From an uncultured Sulfitobacter sp. (GTDB lineage Bacteria; Pseudomonadota; Alphaproteobacteria; Rhodobacterales; Rhodobacteraceae): a DNA stretch of 64,000 nucleotides. A model generated the notes under the pieces. That model had not been told where the DNA came from, made no database searches, and was given only the letters and a program-made list of their open reading frames with translations. Positions 40,419-51,700 of the stretch are shown one piece after another; within the stretch, counting starts at the first letter, position 1, and every line of letters starts with the position of its first letter. Both the position numbers and the translations under genes were made by a program. Where the stretch lies: the NCBI GenBank assembly GCA_937138475.1, contig CAKZPD010000033.1, positions 124,001-188,000 on the forward strand, given 5' to 3'.

Positions 40419-43292
40419 TTAACCCAGTTCGGCAAGGCGCGCGATGGCCGCCTGAAGCTGGTTTTGTTCTTCTTCGCGCAGGGCAAGGTTGGCGCGGGTT
40501 TCCTCGACGACCTCTGGGGGGGCGGATTGCGCAAATTTGGGGTTGTTCAGGCGGCCGCGCAGCCCCCCCAGTTCCTTGGCCAGTTTGTCCATGGATTTTT
40601 CCAGCCGGGCCTTTTCCGCATCGATATCGATGATATCAGCAAGGGGCAGGCCGAATGTGCCGCCCGGAACCGTGACCGATGCGCAGCCCTTGGGGAATTG
40701 CGCGACATGTTCAAGCGTCGCGACCCGCGCCAGGCGCTTGATCATGGCCTCGTTGCGGTGCCAGGCCGCGCGGCCGGTTTCATCCAGATCGGTCACCATC
40801 AAGGTCACATGCAGGCCGGCGGGCACATGCATCTGGGCGCGGGTCGAGCGGATGTTTTCGATCAGCGCGATAACCCAGTTGATTTCGGCATCTGCATCAG
40901 GATCAATCAATTGCGCGGTGGAATAGCTGGGCCAGTCTGCGTGCACCAGCATCTTGGCGCGCGTGCCGGTCGCGGCCCAGAGTTCTTCGGTGATATAGGG
41001 CATAATGGGATGCAGCAGGGTCAGACATTGATCCAGAACCCAGGCCATGGTGGCGCGGGTTTCGGCGGCGGCATCCTGGTTGGCGGCGTCTTGCAGCAGG
41101 GGTTTGGACAGTTCCACATACCAATCGCAGACCTTGCCCCAGACAAAGGCATAAAGCGCATTGGCCGCGTCATTGAAACGGTAGTTTTCAAGCGCGCTGT
41201 CCACGTCTTCGCGGACCTTGGCGGTTTCGCCGATGATCCATTTGTTCACGGCAAATTGCGGGGCCAGATCGCGGACATCTTGCGCCGCGCCGGTGCCGTC
41301 AAACACACCGTTCATTTCCGCAAAGCGGCAGGCGTTCCACAGTTTGGTGCCAAAGTTGCGATAGCCGGCGATGCGGGCGCTGCTGAGTTTTAGATCCCGG
41401 CCCATGGCGGCCATGGCGGTCAGGGTAAAGCGCACGGCGTCGGCACCGAATTCGTCGATCAGATCCAGCGGATCAAGCACATTGCCCAGTGATTTGGACA
41501 TTTTCTTGCCTTTTTCGTCCCGGACCAGCGCATGCACATAAACCGTATCAAAGGGTTTTTGCCCGACGACGGCGTATTGCATCATCATCATCCGCGCGAC
41601 CCAGAAAAAGATGATGTCAAAGCCGGTGATCAAGACATTGGTCGGGAAATATTTATCCAGCTCGGCGGTTTGTTCGGGCCAGCCCAGCGTGCCGATGGGC
41701 CAAAGCCCCGAGGAGAACCAGGTATCCAGAACGTCGGGATCGCGGGTCAGGGTTTTGCCGGGGGCCATGGCCTGGGCTTCGCCTTCTGAGGCCGCGCAAT
41801 ATTCATTGCCGTCTTCATCGAACCACACCGGGATCTGATGCCCCCACCACAGCTGACGCGAGATGCACCAGGGTTCGATATTCTCAAGCCAGTTGAAATA
41901 GACCTTTTTGTCCTGTTCGGGCAAAATCCGGGTTTCGCCTGAGCGCACGGCGTCGATGGCGGGCTGGACGATCTTGGCGGTGTCGACGAACCATTGATCG
42001 GTAAGCATGGGTTCGATCACGACCTTTGAACGATCGCCAAAGGGCTGCATGATCTTTTTGCTTTCGACCAAAGGCACCTGGGTTTGGATGTCGTTGCCAT
42101 CTTCGTCCTTGTTGACGTGAATGGTCATCACGGCCAACCCTTCGGCGGTGATGTCGGCGATCACCTTTTGGCGGGCCTCAAAGCGATCCAGACCGCGATA
42201 GGCGTCCGGCACCAGGTTGATGGCGGTGGCGTCCTGGGGGGCGGGGGTTTCGCCACGGGCGATGGCACCGGCCAGGGCGGCGGCCTCGGCATAGGGCAGG
42301 CCATCGGCGCGCATCGCGCCCATGGTGTCCATCAGCGCATAAAGCGGGATGCCATTGCGCATCGCCACGCCATAGTCGTTGAAATCATGGGCGCCGGTGA
42401 TCTTGACCGCCCCGGACCCAAAGGTCTTGTCAGGGTATTCATCGGTGATGATCGGGATCAGGCGGCGCTGATCCTTGGGGCCAACGGGGATTTCGCACAG
42501 CTTGCCAACAATCGGCGCATAGCGTTCATCGCTTGTGTGGACGGCGACTGCGCCATCGCCCAGCATGGTTTCCGGGCGGGTGGTGGCGATGGAAATATAG
42601 TCGCGTTCCTCGCTTAGGATTACATTGCCGTCTTCGTCCTTTTCCACATAGGTATAGGTCGCGCCGCCGGCCAGCGGGTATTTGAAATGCCACATATGGC
42701 CGTCGGTCTCGATGTTTTCGACCTCAAGATCAGATATGGCTGTCTCGAATTTTGGATCCCAGTTGACCAGCCGCTTGCCGCGATAAATCAGCCCCTTGTG
42801 ATACATGTCGACAAAGACCTTGATCACCGCCTGCTGGAAATTATCGTCCATGGTAAAGGCATTGCGCGACCAATCGCATGAGGCGCCCAGCCGCTTGAGC
42901 TGATCAATAATGGTGCCGCCGGATTTTTCCTTTTGCTGCCAGACCCGCTCGATGAACTTGTCGCGGCCCATTTCGCTGCGGGTGCCTTCGCCATTGGCCG
43001 CCATTTCGCGTTCAACAACCATTTGGGTGGCAATGCCTGCATGGTCCTGTCCGGGCTGCCACAGGGTGTCAAAACCGCGCATCCGGTGCCAGCGCACCAA
43101 GATATCCTGAAGGGTGTTGTTGAACGCGTGGCCCATATGCAGCGAACCGGTGACATTGGGCGGCGGGATCATGATACAGAACGTCTCGTCACGGGACGCA
43201 TTGGCCCCGGCCTTGAATGCCCCGGCGTTTTCCCAGGCAGAATAAAGCCGGGCTTCGGCTGCTTTTGCGTCAAATGTTTTGTCCAGCGCCAT
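40419..43292 (-). CDS. valS: Valyl-tRNA synthetase
   Basis: 957 residues, class [15 protein letters not shown] (HIGH motif) near residue 44, a CP1 editing domain with the GTGAV-type [28 protein letters not shown] in [10 protein letters not shown], an anticodon-binding domain and the C-terminal coiled coil ([27 protein letters not shown]) typical of ValRS. Monocistronic. In many alphaproteobacteria valS follows tolC and popZ; here it lies about 10 kb away from them. Confidence 0.97.
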   Translation of the reverse strand: MALDKTFDAKAAEARLYSAWENAGAFKAGANASRDETFCIMIPPPNVTGSLHMGHAFNNTLQDILVRWHRMRGFDTLWQPGQDHAGIATQMVVEREMAANGEGTRSEMGRDKFIERVWQQKEKSGGTIIDQLKRLGASCDWSRNAFTMDDNFQQAVIKVFVDMYHKGLIYRGKRLVNWDPKFETAISDLEVENIETDGHMWHFKYPLAGGATYTYVEKDEDGNVILSEERDYISIATTRPETMLGDGAVAVHTSDERYAPIVGKLCEIPVGPKDQRRLIPIITDEYPDKTFGSGAVKITGAHDFNDYGVAMRNGIPLYALMDTMGAMRADGLPYAEAAALAGAIARGETPAPQDATAINLVPDAYRGLDRFEARQKVIADITAEGLAVMTIHVNKDEDGNDIQTQVPLVESKKIMQPFGDRSKVVIEPMLTDQWFVDTAKIVQPAIDAVRSGETRILPEQDKKVYFNWLENIEPWCISRQLWWGHQIPVWFDEDGNEYCAASEGEAQAMAPGKTLTRDPDVLDTWFSSGLWPIGTLGWPEQTAELDKYFPTNVLITGFDIIFFWVARMMMMQYAVVGQKPFDTVYVHALVRDEKGKKMSKSLGNVLDPLDLIDEFGADAVRFTLTAMAAMGRDLKLSSARIAGYRNFGTKLWNACRFAEMNGVFDGTGAAQDVRDLAPQFAVNKWIIGETAKVREDVDSALENYRFNDAANALYAFVWGKVCDWYVELSKPLLQDAANQDAAAETRATMAWVLDQCLTLLHPIMPYITEELWAATGTRAKMLVHADWPSYSTAQLIDPDADAEINWVIALIENIRSTRAQMHVPAGLHVTLMVTDLDETGRAAWHRNEAMIKRLARVATLEHVAQFPKGCASVTVPGGTFGLPLADIIDIDAEKARLEKSMDKLAKELGGLRGRLNNPKFAQSAPPEVVEETRANLALREEEQNQLQAAIARLAELG

Positions 43293-43466
43293 GATATCTG
43301 CGTCCTTTGTCAGCTTGGTCGCTGATTAGCCAAGAACGGTGCAAAGGGAAAGCGTTTGGCGCGGAAATTCTTGGGGGGCGGTGTCTTTGAACGCAGGATT
43401 TGACCGATTTCGGAGAAAACCCGCCGGGTATGGAATCCCGGACTGTTCGGCGCGGTCAGAATATAC

Positions 43467-43482
43467 TAATACTAAAGTATTA
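43467..43482. promoter_or_regulatory. AT-rich palindrome before the DUF2589 cassette
   Basis: TAATACT-AA-AGTATTA is a perfect 7-2-7 inverted repeat, 26 bp before the first ATG of the cassette, within an AT-rich patch (ATATACTAATACTAAAG) in GC-rich DNA. It could be an operator or part of the promoter. A strong GGAGG (43497-43501) follows it. No other gene was seen in 43293-43508. Confidence 0.55.
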
Positions 43483-43508
43483 ATTCAGGGATTTTTGGAG
43501 GACTAAAT

Positions 43509-44147
43509 ATGGCCAAAGTAGATATTGCAGCCGAAACCCAAGCCTTGCCACTTGGATATTACCTGTCAGCGCCCTTGACCGCCGCAATCGAGGCCCAGGC
43601 CCTGTCGGCCCATTCCACGGTTGAATTTGTTGACGCGGTCGGCACCGATGAATTCGGGGCCTTGCGCACCATGACGTTCAAATACCTCAAGGGCGTGACC
43701 GATCCGTCGGATGGGGCCGTGACCCAAGAAGAAGTCACATTGACCGTGCCGACCCTTGCCATGGTCGAGGCCCCGCATATGGCGATTGAGGATCTGACCG
43801 TGGATTTCGAATTCCGCATTCGCGACGTGATTACCAAGTCCAATCAGTTGAAATTATCTTCAAGCGCCAGCACGGAGTACGAGGCCAGCACCCAGGTCAA
43901 AGCGCAAACCAGTGGCCTTGCGGCGTTTCTTTATGGCAAGGCCAGCGTCACCAGTTCGGCGTCGTTCAAGGCCAATTTCAATGTTTCTGCCGCCTATGAA
44001 CGCAAAGCGTCCCAGCAAACGGAACGCTCTGCCACGCTGAAACTGCATATGCAGGCCAAGCAACGGGTTCCCGAGGGGTTTCAGCGGGTGCTGAGCATCT
44101 TTGCCGATGCCATCACCAGTCAGGCTGATACCGACGACGGGAGCTAA
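43509..44147 (+). CDS. DUF2589-like protein A
   Basis: 212 residues, no signal peptide, no membrane helix. Residues 14-115 fit DUF2589 as I know it: LPLGYYLSAPLTAAIEAQALSA, a beta-rich central part, LTVPTLAMVEAPHMAIEDLTVDFEFRIRDV. The second half is Ser/Ala/Thr-rich (KLSSSASTEYEASTQVKAQTSG, SSASFKANFNVSAAYERKASQQTERSATLKLH) and looks like long amphipathic strands or helices. First gene of a three-gene cassette with the paralogue B (3 bp gap) and a small third protein. Function unknown. Confidence 0.75.
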   Translation: MAKVDIAAETQALPLGYYLSAPLTAAIEAQALSAHSTVEFVDAVGTDEFGALRTMTFKYLKGVTDPSDGAVTQEEVTLTVPTLAMVEAPHMAIEDLTVDFEFRIRDVITKSNQLKLSSSASTEYEASTQVKAQTSGLAAFLYGKASVTSSASFKANFNVSAAYERKASQQTERSATLKLHMQAKQRVPEGFQRVLSIFADAITSQADTDDGS

Positions 44148-44150
44148 GCG

Positions 44151-44729
44151 ATGGCGGAAGAAGATTTTGACATCGGCGCGCTTTTGGGTGGCCCTATTCG
44201 GGCCATCCAAGAGGCGCAGATCGCCGCCGAACGCGAATATATGGCGTTCTTGCTGGATTATGGTCTGGAGGAAGTCACCACAAAGGTGGGCAACAAGCAG
44301 GTGAAATCCCTCAAACTGCGCGAGATCAGCTTTGGCATGACGCGCAGCATCGGTGATCCTTCGGCCCCCGGTGAAGTGATCGAAACCCAAGCGGAAATTC
44401 GTGCGCCTTTGTTGTCCCTGGTGCAGATGCCCGCCGTTGGGATTGAAACCGCCACGATTGAGCTTGACCTGGATGTCACCACCCAGTCCGAGGAAAAAGC
44501 CGCCGCGCCGCAACCGTCGCGCGATCGGTTTTTGCCAGCGGCGCGGGTCGCCGCGCCGGTGATCAAGGGGGCGGTGGCCAATTCCGCAACCAACCGTAAT
44601 TTTCGCACCCATGGCAAGCTGTCGGTCAAGATGAACCTGCGGGCGACCCATGATGATGATCTGCACGGACGCTTGTCGCGGATTGTTGGCGATGGGCTGG
44701 CGGCCCTTGTGAACGTGCCCGACAAATAG
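44151..44729 (+). CDS. DUF2589-like protein B
   Basis: 192 residues. Same plan as protein A: LLGGPIRAIQEAQIAAEREYMAFLLDYG, beta-rich part, then IRAPLLSLVQMPAVGIETATIELDLDVTTQ. The C-terminal part differs: a Pro/Ala/Gln linker, then FRTHGKLSVKMNLRATHDDDLHGRLSRIVGDGLAALV. It is likely a tandem-duplicated partner of protein A, probably forming a hetero-oligomer. No enzyme motif. Its start is 3 bp after the stop of A, so the two are coupled. Confidence 0.72.
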   Translation: MAEEDFDIGALLGGPIRAIQEAQIAAEREYMAFLLDYGLEEVTTKVGNKQVKSLKLREISFGMTRSIGDPSAPGEVIETQAEIRAPLLSLVQMPAVGIETATIELDLDVTTQSEEKAAAPQPSRDRFLPAARVAAPVIKGAVANSATNRNFRTHGKLSVKMNLRATHDDDLHGRLSRIVGDGLAALVNVPDK

Positions 44730-44772
44730 CGACGGTTGCCAAGGCAAGCCAAGAAAGGAAAGGAAGCATCCG

Positions 44773-45162
44773 ATGGGACGTGCCCCAATAAAGCCGCCGA
44801 CATTTACGATTGCCACACCGATCAAATCCGAAGCGTTCAAGAATGCGGTGCCCGTCAAGCCGGGCGGCAATCGCAAGCTGCCCGATCCGCGCCTGGCCGA
44901 GGTGGTGGCGGCGCTGCGCCGCGAAATGGAGGCGGTGGCCCTTATTGCCGCCTCGGACGAACGCGAGGTGCCGCGGTTTCATTTGGCCGAGGTCGAGATG
45001 GATTTTTCATATGCGGTGACGGCGCTGGAAGATGACGGCGTGCGCGTGGTGATTGACCGCGCAACCCTGGCCGATGTGCCCGACAAACAGGTGCACCGGG
45101 TCAGGCTTAAGATCGTTGATGCCGATGTGATGCAGTTTACCGCCCCGATCAAATCGCCCTAG
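44773..45162 (+). CDS. Small cassette protein with trypco2-like domain
   Basis: 129 residues. Residues 38-118 (DPRLAEVVAALRREMEAVAL, then RFHLAEVEMDFSYAV, then HRVRLKIVDADV) show an amphipathic LRxEM helix followed by beta-strands. This resembles my memory of the trypsin-co-occurring domain trypco2, found in predicted bacterial conflict and signalling systems. The N-terminal 35 residues are Pro/Lys-rich and unstructured. AAAGGAAAGGAAG precedes the ATG. Resemblance is by eye and unconfirmed; an unknown DUF2589 partner is the alternative. Confidence 0.6.
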   Translation: MGRAPIKPPTFTIATPIKSEAFKNAVPVKPGGNRKLPDPRLAEVVAALRREMEAVALIAASDEREVPRFHLAEVEMDFSYAVTALEDDGVRVVIDRATLADVPDKQVHRVRLKIVDADVMQFTAPIKSP

Positions 45163-45315
45163 GGCAAACCCGGATCTGTCTGGGCGCTGGGCCTTTTGTG
45201 TTGCCATGGCCGCCCTTGGCCCGGATCTGTGACGGCAATTGACCCGGCTTGCACTGGACAAGCCCGCCGGCCCCGCTAATGTCCGCACAAGACGTGCGCA
45301 TACCGGGGGAATACC

Positions 45316-47613
45316 ATGGAAAAATTCGGCAAATCTCAACCTGTTACCCGTTTTGAAGATCTGCGGTTTTTGACCGGGCAGGGCGGTTATGTGGATGACA
45401 TCGCCCCACAAGGCGCGCTGCGGGCCTTTGTGTTTCGCGCGCCGGTTGCCCATGCGGTGATCACCCAGTTGGAAACAGCCGACGCGTTGGCGGCGCCGGG
45501 GGTTCATGCGGTCCTGACCGTGACCGACCTTGAGGCGGCAGGCATGAATATCTTTATGCGCGGCGCCACCGTCACCAACCGGGATGGCACCAGCGGCGCC
45601 GCACCCAAGCGCCCGATGCTGGCCAAGGATCGCCTGCGGTATGTTGGGGAACCCGTGGCCTTGATTGTTGCCGATACATTGGATCAGGCCCGCGACGCGG
45701 CCGAGCTGATTGCCCTTGAATATGAAGAGCTGCCCGCCAAAATGGACCTGTCCAAAGGCGGAGAGCCCCTGCACCCAGAGGCCCCGGACAATTGTGCCTT
45801 TGACTGGGGCATGGGCGACGAAGCCGCAACGCAGGCGGCCTTTGACCGTGCCGCCCGCACCGTGGCGCTTGAGGTCGCAGACAATCGCATCATCGCCAAT
45901 TCGATTGAACCACGCGGCTGCTTTGCCCAATGGGACAACGGCAAGCTGCATGTTGCGCTGAATGCGCAGGGCGTTTGGGTTCACAAAGACCAGATCAGCG
46001 CCGCCTTCGGCCTTGAGGATCACCAGATTCGCGTGACCAACCCCGATGTCGGCGGCGGATTTGGCATGAAAGCAATGGGATACCCTGAACCCTTTATCGT
46101 GTCGCAAGCGGCGCGGGCGCTGGGCCGGCCTGTCCGCTGGATGTCAGAACGAACCGAGGCAATGCTGTCTGACAATGGCGGGCGGGATCTGACCTCGTGG
46201 GCCGAGCTGGCCTTTGATGAAAACCACCGGATCCTGGCCTATCGCGTGCGCAGCAAATGCAACCTTGGGGCCTATAACTCTCAGTTTGGTCAACCGATCC
46301 AGACCCAGCTTTTTTCGCGTGTCTTGACAGGGGTTTACGACATCCAGACCAGCTGGCTTCAGGTTGAGGGGTATTACACCAACACGGTGCAGGTCGATGC
46401 CTATCGCGGTGCTGGACGCCCCGAGGCGATCTATGTTTTGGAACGGGTCATGGACCGCGCCGCGCGCGAGTTGGGCATTGATCCGCTGACCCTGCGCCGG
46501 ATCAATTTCATCAAACCCGATCAGTTTCCCTATGCGGCGGCGACGGGGGAAACCTATGATGTGGGGGATTTCCCGCGCCTTCTGGCGCGCAGCCATGATT
46601 TCGCCGATTTGCCCGGTTTTGCCGCCCGCCGCGCGGCAAGTCAGGCCAAAGGGGCGCTGCGGGGTATGGGCATCTGCTATTACATCGAAAGCATCCTGGG
46701 TGATCCATCCGAAGGCGCAAAGGTCGTGTTTAATGACGATGGCGGGGTTTCTATATTTGTCGGAACCCAATCGAATGGTCAGGGGCATGAAACGGTCTAT
46801 GCCCAGTTTCTGAGCGATCAAACCGGCATCCCGGCCGACCAAATCACCGTGGTCCAGGGTGACAGCGATCTGATTGCCAAGGGTGGCGGCACCGGGGGAT
46901 CGCGTTCGGTGACGACGCAAAGCACCGCGACCCTGGCCGCTGTTGACAAGATCATCGCCAGTTTCAGCGGATTTCTGGCCGTGCAAACCGGCGTGTCGGC
47001 GCAAGATATCGCATTCGATGATGGCAGGTTCCGCATACAGGGGTCGAACCTGAGCCCGACAATGCAAGAGGTGGCACAAATGGTGCGCGACGCCAATCAG
47101 CCGGCGCTGCTGACCCATAGTGCGCGCACCAAGCTGGATGGCCGCAGCTTTCCCAATGGCTGCCACATCGCGGAGCTGGAAATCGACATTCAAACCGGTC
47201 AAGCCCGCGTTGACCGCTATTATGTCGTTGATGATTTTGGAAATCTTATCAATCCACTGCTGGCCGAAGGTCAAGTGCATGGCGGGGTTGCGCAGGGGAT
47301 CGGGCAAGCCCTAAGCGAACGGGTGGTTTATGACGAAGACGGTCAGCTGTTGACCGCCAGCTTTATGGATTATGCCATGCCCCGCGCCGCCGATATGCCA
47401 TTCATTCACTTCACCTCAGAGCCGGTGCCATCAACCGCCAATGTGCTGGGCATGAAAGGCTGCGGCGAGGCGGGAACGGTTGGGGCCTTGGCAGCGGTTG
47501 CAAATGCAGTGCAAGATGCCTTGTGGGATCGGGGTATTCGGCAGGCCGACATGCCGTTCACCCCACACAGAATTTGGGAGCTGCTAACCCTTGACGACGC
47601 CAAAGCCGAATAA
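45316..47613 (+). CDS. Xanthine dehydrogenase-family molybdopterin-binding subunit (orphan)
   Basis: 765 residues, large subunit of the xanthine oxidase/CO dehydrogenase family, which hydroxylates a substrate at a Mo-MCD centre. Motifs: GGGFGMK (247-252), the form-II active-site loop AYRGAGR (362-368, not the AYRCSFR of true CO dehydrogenase) and the catalytic-Glu motif GCGEAG near residue 720. The FeS and FAD subunits normally encoded beside it are absent here. Its 3' end overlaps a DUF2235 gene by 23 bp. Substrate unknown. Confidence 0.9.
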   Translation: MEKFGKSQPVTRFEDLRFLTGQGGYVDDIAPQGALRAFVFRAPVAHAVITQLETADALAAPGVHAVLTVTDLEAAGMNIFMRGATVTNRDGTSGAAPKRPMLAKDRLRYVGEPVALIVADTLDQARDAAELIALEYEELPAKMDLSKGGEPLHPEAPDNCAFDWGMGDEAATQAAFDRAARTVALEVADNRIIANSIEPRGCFAQWDNGKLHVALNAQGVWVHKDQISAAFGLEDHQIRVTNPDVGGGFGMKAMGYPEPFIVSQAARALGRPVRWMSERTEAMLSDNGGRDLTSWAELAFDENHRILAYRVRSKCNLGAYNSQFGQPIQTQLFSRVLTGVYDIQTSWLQVEGYYTNTVQVDAYRGAGRPEAIYVLERVMDRAARELGIDPLTLRRINFIKPDQFPYAAATGETYDVGDFPRLLARSHDFADLPGFAARRAASQAKGALRGMGICYYIESILGDPSEGAKVVFNDDGGVSIFVGTQSNGQGHETVYAQFLSDQTGIPADQITVVQGDSDLIAKGGGTGGSRSVTTQSTATLAAVDKIIASFSGFLAVQTGVSAQDIAFDDGRFRIQGSNLSPTMQEVAQMVRDANQPALLTHSARTKLDGRSFPNGCHIAELEIDIQTGQARVDRYYVVDDFGNLINPLLAEGQVHGGVAQGIGQALSERVVYDEDGQLLTASFMDYAMPRAADMPFIHFTSEPVPSTANVLGMKGCGEAGTVGALAAVANAVQDALWDRGIRQADMPFTPHRIWELLTLDDAKAE

Positions 47614-48700
47614 ATCCGGCCGTCCACTGCCGGGCGCGCGTCTTTGGCGGTGGCTAAGCGCAAAGATCTGGTCGCGCCCGCCCAGCGATTTTGGGCCTCG
47701 GCGTGGGCAAGTGACCCATGTCATCATCTTGGATGGCACCATGTCGCTGTTGGAACCGGGGTGTGAAACCAATGCGGGCATTGCCTATAAGCTGTGCCGG
47801 GAAATTGGCCCAAGCCTGTCGATCTATTACGAGCCGGGCCTGCAATGGACGGATTGGCGTTCGGCGATTGACGTGTTGCTTGGGCGCGGGATCAACCGCC
47901 AGATCCGGCGGGCCTATGGGTATCTGGCCTCGCGGTATCGGCCGGGGGATCAGATTTTTCTGATGGGCTATTCGCGCGGGGCTTATGCGGTGCGCTCGTT
48001 GGCGGGGGTTATTGATCTGGTTGGGCTGCTGCGGGCCGAACACGCGACCGAACGCAACATCCGCGAGGTGTACCGCCATTATGAAGGCGCACCCGGCAGC
48101 CAGACGGCGCGGGTTTTTGCGCGGGCGTTTTGCCACCCGTCCATTTCAATCGAAGCGATTGGCGTTTGGGACACCGTCAAATCCCTTGGCTGGCCGCTGC
48201 CGTTTCTGCGTCGGTTCACCCAACGCCATCACGCCTTTCATAACCACCAGCTAAGCCACAACGTCCAAAGCGGCTTTCACGCGCTTGCCGCCGATGAAAC
48301 CCGCGCGGCCTTTGCCCCGGTCATGTGGGAAAGCGTCGAGGGGTGGGAAGGGCATGTCGAACAGATGTGGTTCCCCGGCAGCCATGGGGATGTCGGCGGG
48401 CAGCTTGGCGGCTTTGATGAGGCCCGGCCGCTGGCGAATATCCCCCTCGTTTGGGTGCTGGAGCAAATGGAAAGCCGCGGTCTGCCGTTGCCAACCGGTT
48501 GGCGCGCCCGGTTCGAGCTGGACCCGGCGGCGCCCTCGGTCGGCACGTTTCGCGGATATGGCAAGTGGTTTGTCGCCCGCAAGACCCGGCTGATTGGCAT
48601 CGACAAATCCGAACAAAAGCATCCCAGCCTTGCGGCCCGGCAGGCGCTGCTGGGGCCAAATGCCCGCAGCGGCATCCTGCCCCAGCGCTTTTCCGGCTAG
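47591..48700 (+). CDS. DUF2235 alpha/beta-hydrolase protein, copy 1
   Basis: 369 residues from a TTG at 47591; no in-frame ATG exists before the conserved core, and GGGAG at 47576-47580 may be the ribosome binding site. Core: VTHVIILDGTMSLLEPG (41-57), nucleophile elbow GYSRGAY (Ser128), GVWDTVKSLG and FPGSHGDVGGQ. DUF2235 includes type VI secretion phospholipases (Tle1 type), but no vgrG, hcp or immunity gene is near, so a cellular role is more likely. Its stop is adjacent to the convergent RND gene. Confidence 0.82.
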   Translation: MTTPKPNKSGRPLPGARLWRWLSAKIWSRPPSDFGPRRGQVTHVIILDGTMSLLEPGCETNAGIAYKLCREIGPSLSIYYEPGLQWTDWRSAIDVLLGRGINRQIRRAYGYLASRYRPGDQIFLMGYSRGAYAVRSLAGVIDLVGLLRAEHATERNIREVYRHYEGAPGSQTARVFARAFCHPSISIEAIGVWDTVKSLGWPLPFLRRFTQRHHAFHNHQLSHNVQSGFHALAADETRAAFAPVMWESVEGWEGHVEQMWFPGSHGDVGGQLGGFDEARPLANIPLVWVLEQMESRGLPLPTGWRARFELDPAAPSVGTFRGYGKWFVARKTRLIGIDKSEQKHPSLAARQALLGPNARSGILPQRFSG

Positions 48701-48701
48701 G

Positions 48702-51700
48702 TTATTCGGCAGCTTTCAGCACCTGCGCGTCGGGGCTGCCGTCGTCCCAGATGAATTCCTTGGATTGCAGCCGTTTTGCATCGCGTTGCAAAGCCCAATC
48801 TTGTGCCGCCCGCGAGGCGCTGCCCATCGACATTTTGGCCAACAACTGGGCGATCCAGCGCAAATAGGTGGTGGCCCAAATCCGGATGGCCAACATCGAA
48901 GGCGTGACGATCAGCGTCAAAACCGTCGCAATGCCAAGGCCAAAAACCACGGCCGTCGCCAGCTGTTTCCACCACAGGGCGGTGGGGCTGTTGATGGTAT
49001 AGCCGCCATCGGCAAAGTTCAGGCTTAGGCCGAACATCATCGGCGCCAGGCCTGCCATTGTGGTGATGGTGGTCAGCAGAACGGGGCGAATACGCGCCTG
49101 TGCGGTGCGGATAATGGCCTCGATCCGTGGCATGTATTGGCTGAATTCCTGATAGGTATCAATCAAGATGATATTGTTGTTCACCACGATCCCAGCCAGC
49201 GCCACGATGCCTGTTCCGGTCATGATGATGGAAAACGCCTGATCCATGACCAGCATGCCGATCAGCACCCCGGTTGTGGACAGAACCACCGCCAAAAGCA
49301 CCAGAATAGAGTTATAGAAGCTGTTGAATTGTGCCAGCAAGATAATGAACATCAGCCCCAGCGCCGCCGAAAATGCCGATTGCAGAAAGGCGCCGCTTTC
49401 GGCCTCTTCTTCGCGGTCGCCGGTCCATTCAAAGCTGACCCCATCGGGCAGGGGTTCAGTGGCCAACCACGCGCTCAGAACTTCGATACGCTCGTTCGGG
49501 TTGACGGGTATCAGCCGCAAATCGCCGCTGTTTAATCCGTCTTGCAGGTCGCGATCGGCATTGGCCGCAACCCGGTATGGGGTGCCGTCAATGGCGCGCA
49601 GATTGGCATCGTCGCCGGCGGGGCGGGCAATGGCCAATATTTCGCCCTTGGGATCAACCAGCTTCATCAGGCCGGGCGCGACATCGGCTTTGACATCAAA
49701 ATAGCGCTTTTGGTCGACGCGGTTGATCTCGGCCAGTTTGGCCACCGGTGTGCGGGTGATGAAATTCGACAAGGGCACCAACCCGTCCATTGTCCGCACC
49801 TTAAGGGTATCAAGCGTGCTGAGAAGGCGATCTTTTTGCGGCAATCGCACGCGGATCTCGATTTCTTCGTCCGATGTATCGACCCGCATCGTATCAAGCA
49901 AAATCCCCCGCGTAACCAGCTGAACCATGGCGCCAACGGTGGCAACATCTGCCCCATAGCGGCCAGCCTTTTCCACATCGACGTCGATCTTCCAATCGAT
50001 GCCGGGCAGGGGGCGGGTGTCTTCGACAAGGGTCAAACCGGGGGTGTCCTCAAAGGTTTGCCGGGCGATGGCGGTGGCCTCAAGCAGGCTGGCATAGTTG
50101 TCGCCCTTCAGGCGCAAATGAACCGGCTTGCCGCTGGCGGGGCCGCGGGCCTGCGCCAGAATTTCAATACGCACACCCGGCAAGGCGCCCAGCTGTTCGG
50201 TGAGTTCGGCCAGAACGATGTCCCCATCCAGTTCGGGCCGGTCCGCGCGGTCTTCCCAAGGGATGGTTTCCAACTGAATTTGGCCGACCATATCCTTGGG
50301 CACCTGCGCACCCGAGGCATCGGTGTTCAGACCGCCTTCGCCGGCAAAGGAAAAGGCGTTCTTGACGCCCGGATGCGCCAAAACGATGGTTTCGGCCCGA
50401 CGCACCAGCGCGTCTTTTTCCTCAAGCGACAGGTTGCCGCGCGCCAAAACATAGACGATGGCCTGTTCCGGTTCGCTTTCGACAAAGAATTCAACGCCCT
50501 TGTTGTTATTGGTGAAGAATATCAGGACGCTGCCGACGAAAATGAAAACGGCGCCGGCCATGACCAAGGGCATGACCGGATTGCCTGCGATGGCTTCGAT
50601 CACACGCCCAAACCCAGAGCGCGAATAACCGGCGTGGATTTTCGGCGCTTCGGCGCGGAACAGGCGTGCGGCCAGCGCCTGGCCGATTTTGCCCATCCGT
50701 GTCAGCAGGGCAAAGGCCGCCAAAAGCGCCAGCATAAAGCCACCAAGGCCGACGGCAATCGTGGCCGCTGCCAGAACGATCAGCAAAAACACCAAGGCAA
50801 AGGTCGGGACCACCGATCCCAACAGGTTCAGCCCGTCCATCTGCGAAAAACGACCGCCCATGCCGGAAAACAGCAGCGGCAAGATGGTGCTGGCCGCGAC
50901 CATTCCGGCGATGGCGATGGGAAACAAGACCAGATGCAATGGCAGACGCAGATTGGCAATCTGGGTCATGTTTTGGGCCATCCAACGTTCCAGTCGCCCG
51001 GTCACGCCGCCCATAACCGGCAAGAAGATCAAGGCCACCACCAGCGACGCGCTGAGAACAAAAATCAAGGTGACGGGCAGCATGCCCATGAACTCGCCCG
51101 GAACTCCGGGCCAGAACAGCATCGGCAAAAAGGCGCAAAGCGTTGTCGCGGTTGACGAAATGATTGGCCAGAACATGCGCCGGGCTGCCTCGACATAGGC
51201 GTGCATCGGGCCGACGCCTTCTTGCTGACGGGCATCGGCGTATTCCACCACCACGATGGCCCCATCGACCAGCATCCCCACGGCAAGGATCAAGCCGAAC
51301 ATGACAATGTTGGAAATCGAAATCCCCATCAATGCCAGAAAAGCAAAGCACAGCAAGAACGACGTTGGAATGGCAAAGCCCACCAACAAGGCGGCGCGGG
51401 TGCCAAGGGCCGCAAGAACCACGATCATCACCAGCGCAATGGCGGTGAACACCGATCCTTGCAGCTGCTGCACCATGCTGTCCACGATGCGCGACTGATC
51501 GTTCGAGGTGCCGACCTGCACCGCCACCCGCAGCCCCTGCGGCCAGCTGTCCTGCTTGGCGGCGACCAATTCCTTGACCTTGGCGGCGGTGTCGATCAGG
51601 TTGAACCCCTTGCGTTTCACCACCTGCAGCGCAACGGAATTTTCACCATTAAACCGGGCGGTTCCGACGCGATCTTCAAAGGTCAGATTAATCTGTGCCA

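Noticed and set aside
47591..48700. Type VI secretion effector reading of the DUF2235 gene
   Set aside because: No vgrG, hcp, PAAR, adaptor or immunity-like gene is nearby; the domain alone does not show secretion.
49542..51155. 537-codon plus-strand ORF opposite the RND permease
   Set aside because: Composition is low-complexity Gln/His/Arg/Gly and the frame lies entirely antisense to a clear RND gene.
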